From the NCBI GenBank assembly GCA_022482925.1, contig JAKVOG010000003.1, positions 1-64,000 on the forward strand: 64,000 nucleotides of DNA, written 5' to 3'. Position 1 is the first letter of the stretch. Each line of letters begins with the position of its first letter. Both the position numbers and the translations under genes were made by a program. Origin of the DNA: Selenomonas sp. (GTDB lineage Bacteria; Bacillota; Negativicutes; Selenomonadales; Selenomonadaceae). A model generated the notes under the pieces. That model worked only from the letters and a program-made list of their open reading frames with translations, made no database searches and had not been told where the DNA came from. Below, in pieces: positions 50,013 to 59,264 of the stretch.

Positions 50013-50202
50013 AGGGTACGTATCGTTTAATCTATTTATTGATAGTATATTCTGCAAATTCGCAATAAAAAATATAAATGAGCAGGATTTTATTTATGAG
50101 TAGAGAATATAGTAATTAAAGAAAGATGTTTAGGGATAACGTTTTAGAGGGGAGACTGATAATGTTTCCTTGAAACAGACGCCTTTAAGGGGGATGGATG
50201 TT

Positions 50203-52488
50203 ATGAAAACGATTAAGATGCGCTTGATTCTGGTTATTGTAGGAGTGTCCGTACTTACGACCCTGCTTATTAGTGGATTCTTTATTCACAACATGATTCA
50301 GACAAGCAATGAGGGGCTGGAAACTTATCAGAAAGAGCTGCGGGAAACTGTTGAACGGGAACTGCGTTTGCAAACGGAGTCAGCTATTTCCGTCATCAAT
50401 AGTTATTATCAGAAACAACAGGCTTGTCGATGGACCATGCCTGGTTAGGCTGCTGAATATCCACATGCTTCAGCAGGTAGGGCATCACCTGCGCTTGTTG
50501 CTGCCGCTTGGAAAGGTTCATCTTCGGATAGATGACGTCGATGCCCATCTCGCGCATATAGCGAGCTGTCTTGCGTCGTCCGGCCTGATGCCCGAGGCGC
50601 TGCAGCTGCGAGGCCAGCTGCCTTGCGCCCCAGGCAGGATTGTCCGTGTGGAAACGATCGATGATGCGCTTGCATTCCAGCTCTTCATCTGATGGAGTGT
50701 TCTCTTTGGGGTGGTAGTATTGGCTTGTGCGGTTGACGCCGAGCAGCTTCGCTGCTTTCCGAAGGGAAAGCTCCTTGCACTCACTCCTCGAAAGGTTTTG
50801 GAGAATACTGTTTCTCGTAGTCCGGTCCAAGAATTTCCTCAGATTTTTTTTTCAACCAATCCACCTGCATGGTGAGTTGGCCAACTTTGCGGGCATAGGA
50901 GGCTTTCTCCTTCCGCTCGGTCTCGGGTATACTTACACCTGAACAGGCAAAAAAGGAAGCCGCCGATCGGATTCGTGACATGCGTTATGATGATGGGGCC
51001 GGGTATTTTGCAATTGATACCTATGATGGGGTAAATGTGGTGCTGCTTGGACGCGATACAGAGGGGAAATCACGTATTAATGCTGTGGATCCGAATGGTA
51101 AGCATTTCATACAGGAGATTATTGCCAATGGCAAGAAGGATGGTGGTGGTTATACCGAATTTATGTTTGCAAAACCCAATACAACCGAACCGCTGCCTAA
51201 AATGAATTATTCTGCTGCTTTTACACCTTACCAGTGGGTAATTGAGACGGGGGTCTGGATTGATTACATTGATGCACAGATCGCACAGAAGTCAGAAAAG
51301 CAGAATAGTGATCTTCGTAGTGGAATTGTGCGCGTGATCCTTTACATGTTGATTCTGGAAGCATTACTGGTAATGTTCGGTGTTTATATGGGAAAGAAAA
51401 TCGGGCGTCCGATTCAGCTCATGGCACAGCGTGTGAATACATTAGCAACAGGAGATTTTCGTACCGTAAGTTCAACCGAGATTGAAGCTCTTATGGAGCG
51501 GCCTGACGAGATTGGACAGATCAGCCGCGCAGTGCGTGAACTTCGAGCCAATATCAGCAAGCTTATGAAGACAATCCTGGAATCTTCAGAATATGTAGCA
51601 TCTGCTTCCGAGGAGCTTACTGCAAGTGCAGATCAATCTGCCTCGGTCAGTGGTCAGGTAGCAGACTCTATTATGAAGGTTGCAGAGTCCTGTGGTGCGC
51701 AGCTTACTTCAGTAAATGATGCAGGTGGCAGAACCAGTGATTTGGCGTTGCATATGAATGAATTCCAAAATTCTATTGCGAGTGCGCATCAAACGGTCCA
51801 GTCTGCTAGTCTGACTGCCAGCAATGGAAGCCAGGAGGTAGGCAAGGCTGTTGAGCAGATGCACTCCATCGAAACGGCGGTGGGGGAGTCGGCAGAGGTT
51901 ATTGCTGGCCTTGGCGAAGAATCAAAGAAAATCGGTACAATTGTAGATACGATTTCTGAGATAGCTGCGCAGACCAATCTGCTGGCACTTAATGCGGCTA
52001 TCGAGGCGGCCAGAGCTGGGGAGCATGGTCGAGGCTTTGCTGTGGTAGCTGATGAGGTACGCAAGCTGGCCGAACAGTCACAAGATGCAGCAGGACGTAT
52101 TGCCGAGCTCATTGGTGCGATACAGACATCTGCTGAGCAGGCGGTAAATGCGATGAAGACCGGAAATGATCGGGTGAAAAGCGGTACCGACGCAGTGACT
52201 CAGGCTGGTGACACATTCAATAATATAGTGGACATGGTCAATAAAGTGTCAGACGAATCAGCTAAAATGAGCCAGACTGTTCAGGGGCTGGCTGGCGATA
52301 CAGATCGAATTTCCAAGGCTGTGCAGACAATCGACGAGATGAGCCGCAAGGTATCAGGGGAGTCTGAGACTGTATCAGCAGCAACGGAGGAGCAGACTTC
52401 TACAATGCAGGAGATTGCTAATGCAAGCCGGGCTTTGGCAGACATGGCACAAAAGCTGCAAGAGGCAGCGGCAAAGTTTCAGATTTAA
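50203..52488 (+). pseudogene. Methyl-accepting chemotaxis protein split by IS3 fragment
   Basis: N-terminal part 50203-50424: cytoplasmic start, first membrane helix (LILVIVGVSVLTTLLISGFF), then periplasmic ETVERELRLQTESAISVI to YYQKQQA. After 501 inserted bases it continues exactly with [19 protein letters not shown]: a single Cache domain ([20 protein letters not shown]), second membrane helix ([19 protein letters not shown]), HAMP and a signalling domain with [20 protein letters not shown] and [13 protein letters not shown]. Frame would be kept across the insert, but a stop at 50446 ends translation. The 3' part from ATG 50980 could only be made separately. Confidence 0.88.
50425..50925 (-). 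mobile_element. Internal IS3 fragment without ends
   Basis: 501 bases, nearly identical to the complement of about 45285-45787 (orfA end plus orfB start, with the nine-A run). Neither IS end is present, no target duplicate flanks it, and no chemoreceptor base is lost. Confidence 0.9.
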
Positions 52489-52552
52489 TCCCGGAAAAAA
52501 TTTAGGGTGGTTGAAAGCTCTATATTTTAGAATAATATGTGAAAAAATCAGG

Positions 52553-52591
52553 CAGGGTTCAGTATGTGGGGCGCATATTGAACCCTGTTTT
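52553..52591 (+). terminator. Hairpin between chemoreceptor and mscL
   Basis: CAGGGTTCAGTATGTG and CGCATATTGAACCCTG arms (two mismatches) with a 3-base loop, then TTTTGG. Confidence 0.65.
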
Positions 52592-52636
52592 GGTATAATA
52601 GATCTAAATAGGATAAAAAATGAGAGGTGTATTTCG

Positions 52637-53077
52637 ATGAGAGAGTTTATCAACGAGTTTAAAAATTTTGCTATGCGGGGAAATGTCATTGATCTGGCCG
52701 TCGGCGTTGTCATTGGCGCCGCTTTTGGAAAGATTGTCAGTTCATTGGTCAATAATATTATTATGCCGCCTTTGGGCCTTCTGCTTGGAGGCGTGGATTT
52801 CTCCAATTTCTTTATCAATCTAAGTACTAAGCATGTAGAGACACTGCAGGAAGCTCAGGCTGCTAATGTTCCTGTCATTGCGTATGGTGCATTCCTGAAT
52901 ACGGTTATTGAGTTCCTGATCATTTCTTTTGCGGTATTTCTGGTCGTGAAACAGATCAATCGTCTTATGCCCGCAGCAAAGCCAGCCCCCGAGCCACGAC
53001 TTTGCCCCTATTGCCGTCAGCCTGTAGCAGATGATGCGGTGCGTTGTCCACACTGTACCTCCATGCTGGAAAAATAA
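52637..53077 (+). CDS. mscL: Large-conductance mechanosensitive channel with C-terminal zinc ribbon
   Basis: 146 residues. N-terminal amphipathic helix [22 protein letters not shown]1 [21 protein letters not shown]2 [19 protein letters not shown], then the cytoplasmic tail. The tail carries a four-Cys ribbon [18 protein letters not shown] near the end in place of the usual charged helix alone. Opens under membrane tension as a pentamer. ATG 52637 with GAGAGG upstream. Convergent with the HxlR remnant. Confidence 0.93.
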   Translation: MREFINEFKNFAMRGNVIDLAVGVVIGAAFGKIVSSLVNNIIMPPLGLLLGGVDFSNFFINLSTKHVETLQEAQAANVPVIAYGAFLNTVIEFLIISFAVFLVVKQINRLMPAAKPAPEPRLCPYCRQPVADDAVRCPHCTSMLEK

Positions 53078-53120
53078 ATCAGGGAAGTACATGCACTTGT
53101 AATAGAAAATTTTGCAGACA

Positions 53121-53422
53121 TTAATCGGATTCGTGTTTGAACCCCATACCATAATGGAATAGAAGATGGGAAGGAGATCGCGTCCTTTATCCGTGAACGA
53201 ATATTCGACATGAGGTGGTATTTCGTTGAATTGTTTGCGGTTGATGAAGCCATCTTTTTCCAGTTCGCGCAAAGAGTTGGTTAACATGGTATTTGTAATG
53301 CCCGATAAAGCCCTTTGCAGTTCACCAAATCGGACTGTATCGTGGATGCAGAGTTCGTAAAGAATCTGTGTCTTCCATTTTCCCTGAAGTTTTAATAGTA
53401 ACCGGTTTGGAAAAGGCAGCAC
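53121..53422 (-). pseudogene. HxlR-family regulator, N-terminus missing
   Basis: Reverse strand. The winged-helix core LLLKLQGKWKTQILYELC, FGELQRALSGITNTMLTNSL, HVEYSFTDKGRDLLPIF is clear. The usual first 20-30 residues with the Cys and the promoter are absent: homology begins about 53410 and runs into the start of the neighbouring SnoaL gene. After IMVWG the expected ending FKHESD plus stop lies one frame away (one G missing near 53140), which would stop at 53121. Confidence 0.7.
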
Positions 53423-53829
53423 TGGACAGATGGTTCAACGGGGATACTTCGGGCTATCGTGAGCTTTGGTCAAAGCATAGTTTTACTTATTTTGATGGGG
53501 CGAATCCAGATCGGGTGGAAGGTTATGACAGTATCATTGCTTTCCTGGATACGATTGAAGGAAAACTTTTTGCCAAGCACTATGATTTCTGCTGTCCACG
53601 CGTACAGTTCGGGACGGATATGGCAGTATTGACTTATCAGCTTTTTGCAAAAACAACCCTGATTGATATGCAGTATAATTGCGTTGAGGTATTTCAGAAA
53701 GAATCCGATGACTGGCATGTTATCCATTCTACCTGGTCGTTTATTCGTCCAATGGAAGGCGGCATTCATAGATTTTTCTGCGGTGACAAGCAGCATCAAG
53801 GATATCCGTGTCGTCATGCAGAAGGCTGA
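53407..53829 (+). pseudogene. SnoaL/NTF2-like protein, truncated at both ends
   Basis: Core LEKAALDRWFNGDTSGYREL, ERVEGYDS-like VEGYDSIIAFLDTIEGKL, MAVLTYQLFAKT and WHVIHSTWSFIRPM matches an NTF2-like family of about 125 residues. The first codons before LEKAAL are replaced by sequence from the HxlR gene. After RPM the frame reads sequence from inside rarA in the wrong frame (HRFFCGDKQHQ). TTG 53407 is the only early start. Confidence 0.7.
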
Positions 53830-54877
53830 GAAGAATCGCCAGTATGGGGAGAAGACAATCGTTTTTGTCGATGAAATCCATCGCTTCAACAAAGCACAGC
53901 AGGATGCGTTTCTGCCGTTTGTAGAGAAAGGCAGTATTATCCTTATTGGGGCAACAACGGAGAATCCTTCGTTTGAGATCAATGGCGCACTTTTGTCGCG
54001 GTGCAAGGTCTTTATGCTGCAGGCGCTGCGGACAGAAGATTTGATGGATCTGCTGCATCATGCCCTGCAGGATGAACAGGGATTCGGGACACAGAAAATA
54101 GGGATTACGGAGGATATGCTGCAGGCGATTGCCGTGTTTGCTAATGGCGATGCCCGGACGGCTCTCTCAACGTTGGAAATGGTGATCCTGAATGGTGATG
54201 TTCAGGCGGATCGATCGATCCTGGTCAGTGCAGAAACATTGGAACAATGCACGGCCAAGAAGTCACTTTTGTACGATAAGAATGGCGAAGAGCATTATAA
54301 TATCATTTCTGCATTGCATAAATCGATGCGGAACTCAGATCCGGATGCAGCCGTCTACTGGCTGGCCCGCATGCTGGAAGCCGGGGAAGATCCGCTTTAT
54401 GTCGCGCGGCGTGTGACCCGGTTTGCCAGTGAGGACATTGGTCTGGCTGACCCGCGGGCACTGGAAATTGCGATTGCTGCGTATCAGGCCTGTCATTTCA
54501 TCGGGATGCCGGAATGCAGTGTGCATCTGACCGAGGCCGTAGTCTATATGTCTTTGGCACCAAAGTCTAATGCATTGTATCTTGCGTATGAAACGGCCAA
54601 GAAGGATGCGATTTCGCAGTTAGCAGAACCAGTCCCATTGGTTATCCGCAATGGTGTGACCAAACTGATGAAGGATATCGGTTATGGGAAGGGCTATCAA
54701 TATGCACACGATGCGAAGGAGAAACTGACGGATATGCAATGCCTGCCGGATTCGCTCTTGGGAAGGGAATATTACCAGCCAACAACAGCCGGGACAGAGG
54801 CACGTTACAAGGAACGGCTGGTGCAGATCAAGCAATGGAAGGAAGCGAGACAGCAACATGATCGATCTGGAAAGTAG
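53759..54877 (+). pseudogene. rarA: Replication-associated recombination protein RarA, N-terminus deleted
   Basis: Begins inside the AAA+ domain at AAFIDFSAVTSSIKDIR, fused to the end of the SnoaL-like gene. About 85-95 N-terminal residues with Walker A are gone. Walker B IVFVDEIHRFNKAQQD, sensor GATTENPSFEIN, arginine finger LLSRCKV and the C-terminal tetramerisation domain (ASEDIGLADPRALEIA, PLVIRNGVTKLMKDIGYGKGY) are intact to the stop at 54877. No ATP binding is expected. The open frame continues upstream to 53663 but that part belongs to the other gene. Confidence 0.85.
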
Positions 54878-55586
54878 ATTCTTTGAACGGGCGCATCCGG
54901 ACACTGAGAAAATGGTGGACTATGGGTTCCGGAAGACGGCGGAAGGCTATCGGTATAGCGTGGACATCCTGGATCAAGAGTTTCTGGTGGACCTTCTGGT
55001 CTCTTTTTCAGGAGAACTGCAGGGAAAAGTCATTGAGTCCATAACGGGAGAGGTCTATCAAAACATCCGGATCGAGGGGATGACGGGAGCTTTCGTCGGC
55101 AAAGTACGGGAGGCCTATGGTCAGGTCTTGCAGGCGGTGCGGCAAAACTGTTATATCAACGATGATTTTTCCACAGCGCAGGCGAACCGGATTGCGTTCC
55201 TTATACGGGAAAAATATGGAATAAGACCAGAGTTCCTATGGAAAAGTGCACCGCAGCATGGCGTTTTTCGCAACCAGCAGAATCAGAAATGGTTTGGAAT
55301 CATCATGCATGTCGATCAAGGGAAGATTACGGTCGGAAAAGGCAAGATCGATGTTTTGGATATCAAGGTCGATCCGGAGTCCAGAGAATCTTTATTTACT
55401 ATCGATGGGATTTATCCTGCCTATCATCTGAACAAGAAATATTGGATTTCCATTTTGCTGAATGAATGCATTTCCGATGAGAAAATCATGCAACTAATAG
55501 AAGCAAGCTACCGGATTGTGCAGGGAAAGGGGAAGAAAAAGCGACAGGATACCAAGGCAAAGGTCCGGTTGAAAGATTCGGTTTGA
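54858..55586 (+). CDS. MmcQ/YjbR-family protein with N-terminal extension
   Basis: 242 residues. N-terminal part (1-100) is an added domain (GFRKTAEGYRYSVDILDQEFL); C-terminal 120 residues are the CyaY-like MmcQ/YjbR fold with VFRNQQNQKWFGIIMHV, VDVLDIKVDPE-like and GIYPAYHLNKKYWISILL. Thought to bind DNA; molecular role unsettled. ATG 54858 overlaps the 3' end of rarA by 20 bases, so it was part of the rarA operon. Lys-rich C-terminus. Confidence 0.83.
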   Translation: MIDLESRFFERAHPDTEKMVDYGFRKTAEGYRYSVDILDQEFLVDLLVSFSGELQGKVIESITGEVYQNIRIEGMTGAFVGKVREAYGQVLQAVRQNCYINDDFSTAQANRIAFLIREKYGIRPEFLWKSAPQHGVFRNQQNQKWFGIIMHVDQGKITVGKGKIDVLDIKVDPESRESLFTIDGIYPAYHLNKKYWISILLNECISDEKIMQLIEASYRIVQGKGKKKRQDTKAKVRLKDSV

Positions 55587-55607
55587 TTTTTAGTAATTGA
55601 ATAAAAG

Positions 55608-55656
55608 GATGAACGGTCTATTGCAAAAGAAAGCAATAGACCGTTCATCTTTTTTT
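55608..55656 (+). terminator. Strong intrinsic terminator
   Basis: Perfect 17-base arms GATGAACGGTCTATTGC / GCAATAGACCGTTCATC, 8-base loop and seven T. Confidence 0.92.
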
Positions 55657-55704
55657 ATATTGGGAAATCTGTTTTTTTAGGTAAATTTATTGCCGGGTAA
55701 GCTA

Positions 55705-55735
55705 TTGACTTGGAGTTAGCTTCAAGTTGTATGAT
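55705..55735 (+). promoter_or_regulatory. MerR-type promoter of flavodoxin gene
   Basis: TTGACT at 55705 and TATGAT at 55730 are 19 bases apart, too far for normal use. The spacer carries the dyad ACTTGGAG-TTAG-CTTCAAGT (55708-55727), the classic MerR-family operator layout in which the regulator twists DNA to activate. No merR gene lies in the window. Confidence 0.75.
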
Positions 55736-55768
55736 GAAAATATCCTAAAAGAAAAGAGCGATTCTGTG

Positions 55769-56278
55769 ATGAAAAAAATTTTGGTCGTTTATTATTCCTG
55801 GTCGAATGGCAATACGGAGGCTGTAGCGAAAAAGCTGCAGGCGGGACTGCAGGCAGATCTTGTCCGCATTGAAACCGTGCAGCCTTATACGGGAAGTTAT
55901 GACGAGGTAGTCCAGCAGGGACAGGATGAAGTGGATCGTGGGTATAAACCTGCTATTCAGCCCCTGTCGGTCAATGTACAGGATTATGATGTCGTTGCAG
56001 TTGGTACGCCGACCTGGTGGTATACCATGGCACCAGCAGTAGCAACGTTTTTGGACGCAGTGGAGTGGCAGGGCAAGACTGTCATCCCCTTTATGACCAA
56101 TGGCGGTTGGCCAGGACATGTCATTGCCGATATCAAGAAAGCTTGTGCGGGGGCAGAATTTGCGCAGGCTATGCAGGTGAAGTTCGATTCAACAGGTGGC
56201 AGCCGGATGGAAACGCCGGAGGCCGAAATTGAGGCATGGATTCATGAACTGCAGAAAAGTCTGCTGGAGGATGCTTGA
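55769..56278 (+). CDS. Flavodoxin
   Basis: 169 residues. FMN phosphate loop YYSWSNGNTEAVAKKL at the N-terminus, TPTWWYTMAPAVATFL for the isoalloxazine site, and FMTNGGWPGHVIADI. Flavodoxins of this type replace ferredoxin or serve in stress reduction of quinones. ATG 55769 aligns with the family start. Expression probably depends on the MerR-type promoter 35 bases upstream. Confidence 0.9.
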   Translation: MKKILVVYYSWSNGNTEAVAKKLQAGLQADLVRIETVQPYTGSYDEVVQQGQDEVDRGYKPAIQPLSVNVQDYDVVAVGTPTWWYTMAPAVATFLDAVEWQGKTVIPFMTNGGWPGHVIADIKKACAGAEFAQAMQVKFDSTGGSRMETPEAEIEAWIHELQKSLLEDA

Positions 56279-56368
56279 GTAGAATCAAATCATATTCGTG
56301 ATGCTGTTGGCTGTATTTTGGGCGGCAGGTGCTGAAAAGGGATAGTTGAGATCATGGAGGAAACAGGA

Positions 56369-57628
56369 ATGCAGCTTATTGAACCAGAATATATGCAAAA
56401 ATTCTCTTGCCTGGCAGATGCATGCCCGGACACGTGCTGTTCGGGCTGGGATATTATTTTTGATGAGGCAGCCTGCAGCCGCTACCGTGAGAGTCAGGAT
56501 ACAGCCTTACGCGAAGCCTTCCATCAAAATGTATTGCGGAATGAAGAACCTGCTGCGGATGGTACGATTCCTTTTGCACGGGTGAAACTTACTGAAAGAC
56601 AGTCCTGCCCATATCTGCGTAAGGATGGCTTGTGCATGATCCAGCGTCATACGGAGGAGAAAAATCTATCGGAAACCTGCCGCACGCATCCACGAGTGGT
56701 ACAGTTTTGGGGAGACGGATATGCAGAAGTATCCTTACAGCTCTCCTGCCCTATGGCCTCAGAACTGGTCCTGTCAGATCAGCCCCTGTGCTTTTCGTCC
56801 CGCTCGGTTGCACAGGAAAAGTTCAAGGGGCTGCGGTACCGGCAGGAAAGCAGTCAATGCGGGATATCTTTCCGTAATTTTTTGATTACCATTTTGCAGC
56901 AGCGTGAGTATCGGGTACAGGAACGACTGTATCTGGCAAATCATTTTTTCTGGCAGGCTGCCGGTCTGAATGATGATTCGCAGCCTGCATTTTTCGCTAT
57001 GGTAGATGCTATGTTGTCTGTCCTGGCTGATCGAAAAAAGGTACGGGCTCAATATGGACAAAGGAAGAGTCAGCCAGCTATGCAGCTGGAAATCCTGCGT
57101 TCACTGCTGTTGCACCGCTTGCAAAACATAGAAGATGATGAATTAAAGGACCTGACCCGCTGGTTCTTTGTTCATTGGGCGCTCGGGGAGCAGATTACTT
57201 CCAGGACGATTTCCTTATATGAGAAGGACTGCAACGCAGCGGAGTCGACTTTTTTTACGGTGCATGCACAAGCTGAAGAAAATTATCTGGTGAATCAGGT
57301 GTTCAAAGCAGGAAATTTACTTTTTAAGGCTGATGGGGCAGACCAATGGATTTTTCTGGTTTTTCAGTATGCCTTGCAGCGTTTTTTGTTGTCGGCAGCG
57401 ATAGCCTGTTCCGGTAATGCGTATTCTTTGCAAGAGGCACAGCATCTGGTGCAGAAAATCACGAAATTTGTGGAGCATGATATGCTCTATCAACAGCAGT
57501 GCGTGAAATTTATTCGTATGCTGCAGCTGGATCATGAAGCCCATTGTAAACGCGAATTGTTCCTTAGGCGGTCAGGATTTAGAATAAAGACAAGAAATCA
57601 GGATATGACAAAAGAAAGGCGGAAGTAA
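56369..57628 (+). CDS. fliB: FliB-like lysine N-methylase (flagellin methylase family)
   Basis: 419 residues. Family hallmark is a set of cysteines likely holding an Fe-S cluster: CLADACPDTCCSGW at the start, then CPYLRKDGLCMIQ, CRTHPR and LSCPMASEL. Rest is helical and poorly conserved. Members methylate lysines of flagellin; no flagellar gene is near, so another substrate is possible. ATG 56369 preferred since GGAGGA lies 8 bases upstream, inside the longer frame from 56354. The SDR gene follows by one base. Confidence 0.83.
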   Translation: MQLIEPEYMQKFSCLADACPDTCCSGWDIIFDEAACSRYRESQDTALREAFHQNVLRNEEPAADGTIPFARVKLTERQSCPYLRKDGLCMIQRHTEEKNLSETCRTHPRVVQFWGDGYAEVSLQLSCPMASELVLSDQPLCFSSRSVAQEKFKGLRYRQESSQCGISFRNFLITILQQREYRVQERLYLANHFFWQAAGLNDDSQPAFFAMVDAMLSVLADRKKVRAQYGQRKSQPAMQLEILRSLLLHRLQNIEDDELKDLTRWFFVHWALGEQITSRTISLYEKDCNAAESTFFTVHAQAEENYLVNQVFKAGNLLFKADGADQWIFLVFQYALQRFLLSAAIACSGNAYSLQEAQHLVQKITKFVEHDMLYQQQCVKFIRMLQLDHEAHCKRELFLRRSGFRIKTRNQDMTKERRK

Positions 57629-57898
57629 AATGAAAAAAGACGTAATGATTGTAACCGGGGCTGGACAGATTTCTATGGCGATTGCCCGTCGTACGGGCTG
57701 CGGCAAGAAGATTATCCTGGGGGATAAGAACCTGAAAAATGCCGAAGTAATTGGCTCTTCACTAGATTGTGTGGGTAAAATGTCTGCATGAAATGTTGGT
57801 TTGCCCTTATAGGATATGGGCTTATGGACGATTCGGCAGCGGAATATTTAAGTTGGAACAAACTAGCAGCACCATGTCGAGCATATTCTGGATATTTC

Positions 57899-59264
57899 GG
57901 GAGTGTATAATAAACTGTGTAAGTAAGAAAACAGCAGTTTAGATTATGCTCCCCCGTCGGGGATGTCAAACACATGCGGAGGTAATGAAATTATGGCAAA
58001 GAAACAACCCACACGTGGCGAGTCCCTGGCTAAGGCTATCATCAGCGAATATAAACCCAAGACCGTTGAAGATATGCAGAATGCCCTTAAGGATGTCTTT
58101 GGCCCCATGTTTGAGGCTATGCTCAATGGTGAGATGGAAAATCATCTCGGTTATGAGGCGAATGAGCGTGGCGAAAAGGAAACGGCCAATCGCCGCAACG
58201 GTTATACGCACAAGACGCTCAAGACATCCGCAGGAGAGGTTCCCGTCCATGTCCCACGGGATCGTGACGGTTCCTTTGAACCGCAAGTCGTGCAAAAACG
58301 TCAGAAGGATGTCTCTTCCATTGAGGGCAAGGTGCTCGCGATGTATGCCCGTGGTATGAGCCAGCGAGATATCGCTTCCACAATTGACGAAATCTACGGG
58401 TTCAAACTGTCGGCAGGGCAGATTTCCAATATCACAGATTGTATCCTAGATGAACTGACGGAATGGCAAAACCGGCCGCTGAAGGCATTCTACCCCTTTG
58501 TCTTTGTCGATTGTATCTACGTTTCTATGCGTACGGATCAGGGTGTTTCTGATCAGGCTGTGTATGTTATCCTAGGCTACGATTTAAACGGAGAAAAGGA
58601 TGTCCTTGGCTTATGGATGGGCGATACGGAAAGCAAGCATCGCTGGATGCAGGTGTTTGATGAAATCAAATCCCGTGGCGTTCAGGATATCGGCTTTATC
58701 TCGATGGATGGTGTAAGCGGACTCGAGGATGGAGCAAAGTCCATCTTCAAGAATGTTGTCGTGCAACGCTGCATCGTGCATTTGATCCGCAACTCCCTGA
58801 AATACGTGCCCAGCAAGGATTATAAAGCCTTTACTGCCCAGCTCAAGAAGATCTATGGAGCGGTCAATCTGAAAGCAGCTCAGGCTGAGTTTGAGCGCTT
58901 TTGTGATGCTTGGAGTAAGTATCCGGGGGCCATTCGTGTGTGGAAGGACAACTTCCGGCACGTTGAGCAGCTGTTCAATTACGGTAGTGACGTACGTCGT
59001 GTCATGTATACGACCAATGCGATAGAAAGCGTCAACTCAAGCTTCCGTAAGGTTACCAAGAAGGGGTCTTTCAGCAGCGAAACCGCTGTTTTCAAGGTGT
59101 TCTATCTGCGGCTCAAGGAACTTTACCAGAAATGGCGCGGTCACTCGATCCGTAACTGGGCCATGGTGATGAACCAGCTGGTTATTGATGAACGCGTCGG
59201 TGCTATGGTACAAAAATATCAGGCATCGATTTAAATTAAATTACACACTTTACTTGACAATTCC
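57899..59264 (+). mobile_element. IS256-family element, complete, nested in ISL3
   Basis: 1366 bases with 26-base imperfect terminal repeats (GGGAGTGTATAATAAACTGT left; GGAATTGTCAAGTAAAGTGT complement of right) and an 8-base target duplicate GATATTTC at 57891-57898 and 59265-59272. Confidence 0.94.
57993..59234 (+). CDS. IS256-family transposase
   Basis: 413 residues from ATG 57993 with GGAGG upstream. Mutator-type DDE: Asp in VFVDCIYVSMRTDQG, Asp in FISMDGVSGLEDG, Glu in TNAIESVNSSFRK; His/Cys region VVQRCIVHLIRNSLKYV. Complete and probably active; the truncated copy at 43975 is nearly identical. Confidence 0.95.
   Translation: MAKKQPTRGESLAKAIISEYKPKTVEDMQNALKDVFGPMFEAMLNGEMENHLGYEANERGEKETANRRNGYTHKTLKTSAGEVPVHVPRDRDGSFEPQVVQKRQKDVSSIEGKVLAMYARGMSQRDIASTIDEIYGFKLSAGQISNITDCILDELTEWQNRPLKAFYPFVFVDCIYVSMRTDQGVSDQAVYVILGYDLNGEKDVLGLWMGDTESKHRWMQVFDEIKSRGVQDIGFISMDGVSGLEDGAKSIFKNVVVQRCIVHLIRNSLKYVPSKDYKAFTAQLKKIYGAVNLKAAQAEFERFCDAWSKYPGAIRVWKDNFRHVEQLFNYGSDVRRVMYTTNAIESVNSSFRKVTKKGSFSSETAVFKVFYLRLKELYQKWRGHSIRNWAMVMNQLVIDERVGAMVQKYQASI

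Noticed and set aside
53663-53758. Upstream extension of the rarA frame as its natural N-terminus
   Set aside because: This stretch is the SnoaL-like gene read in another frame; it has no Walker A and no similarity to RarA.
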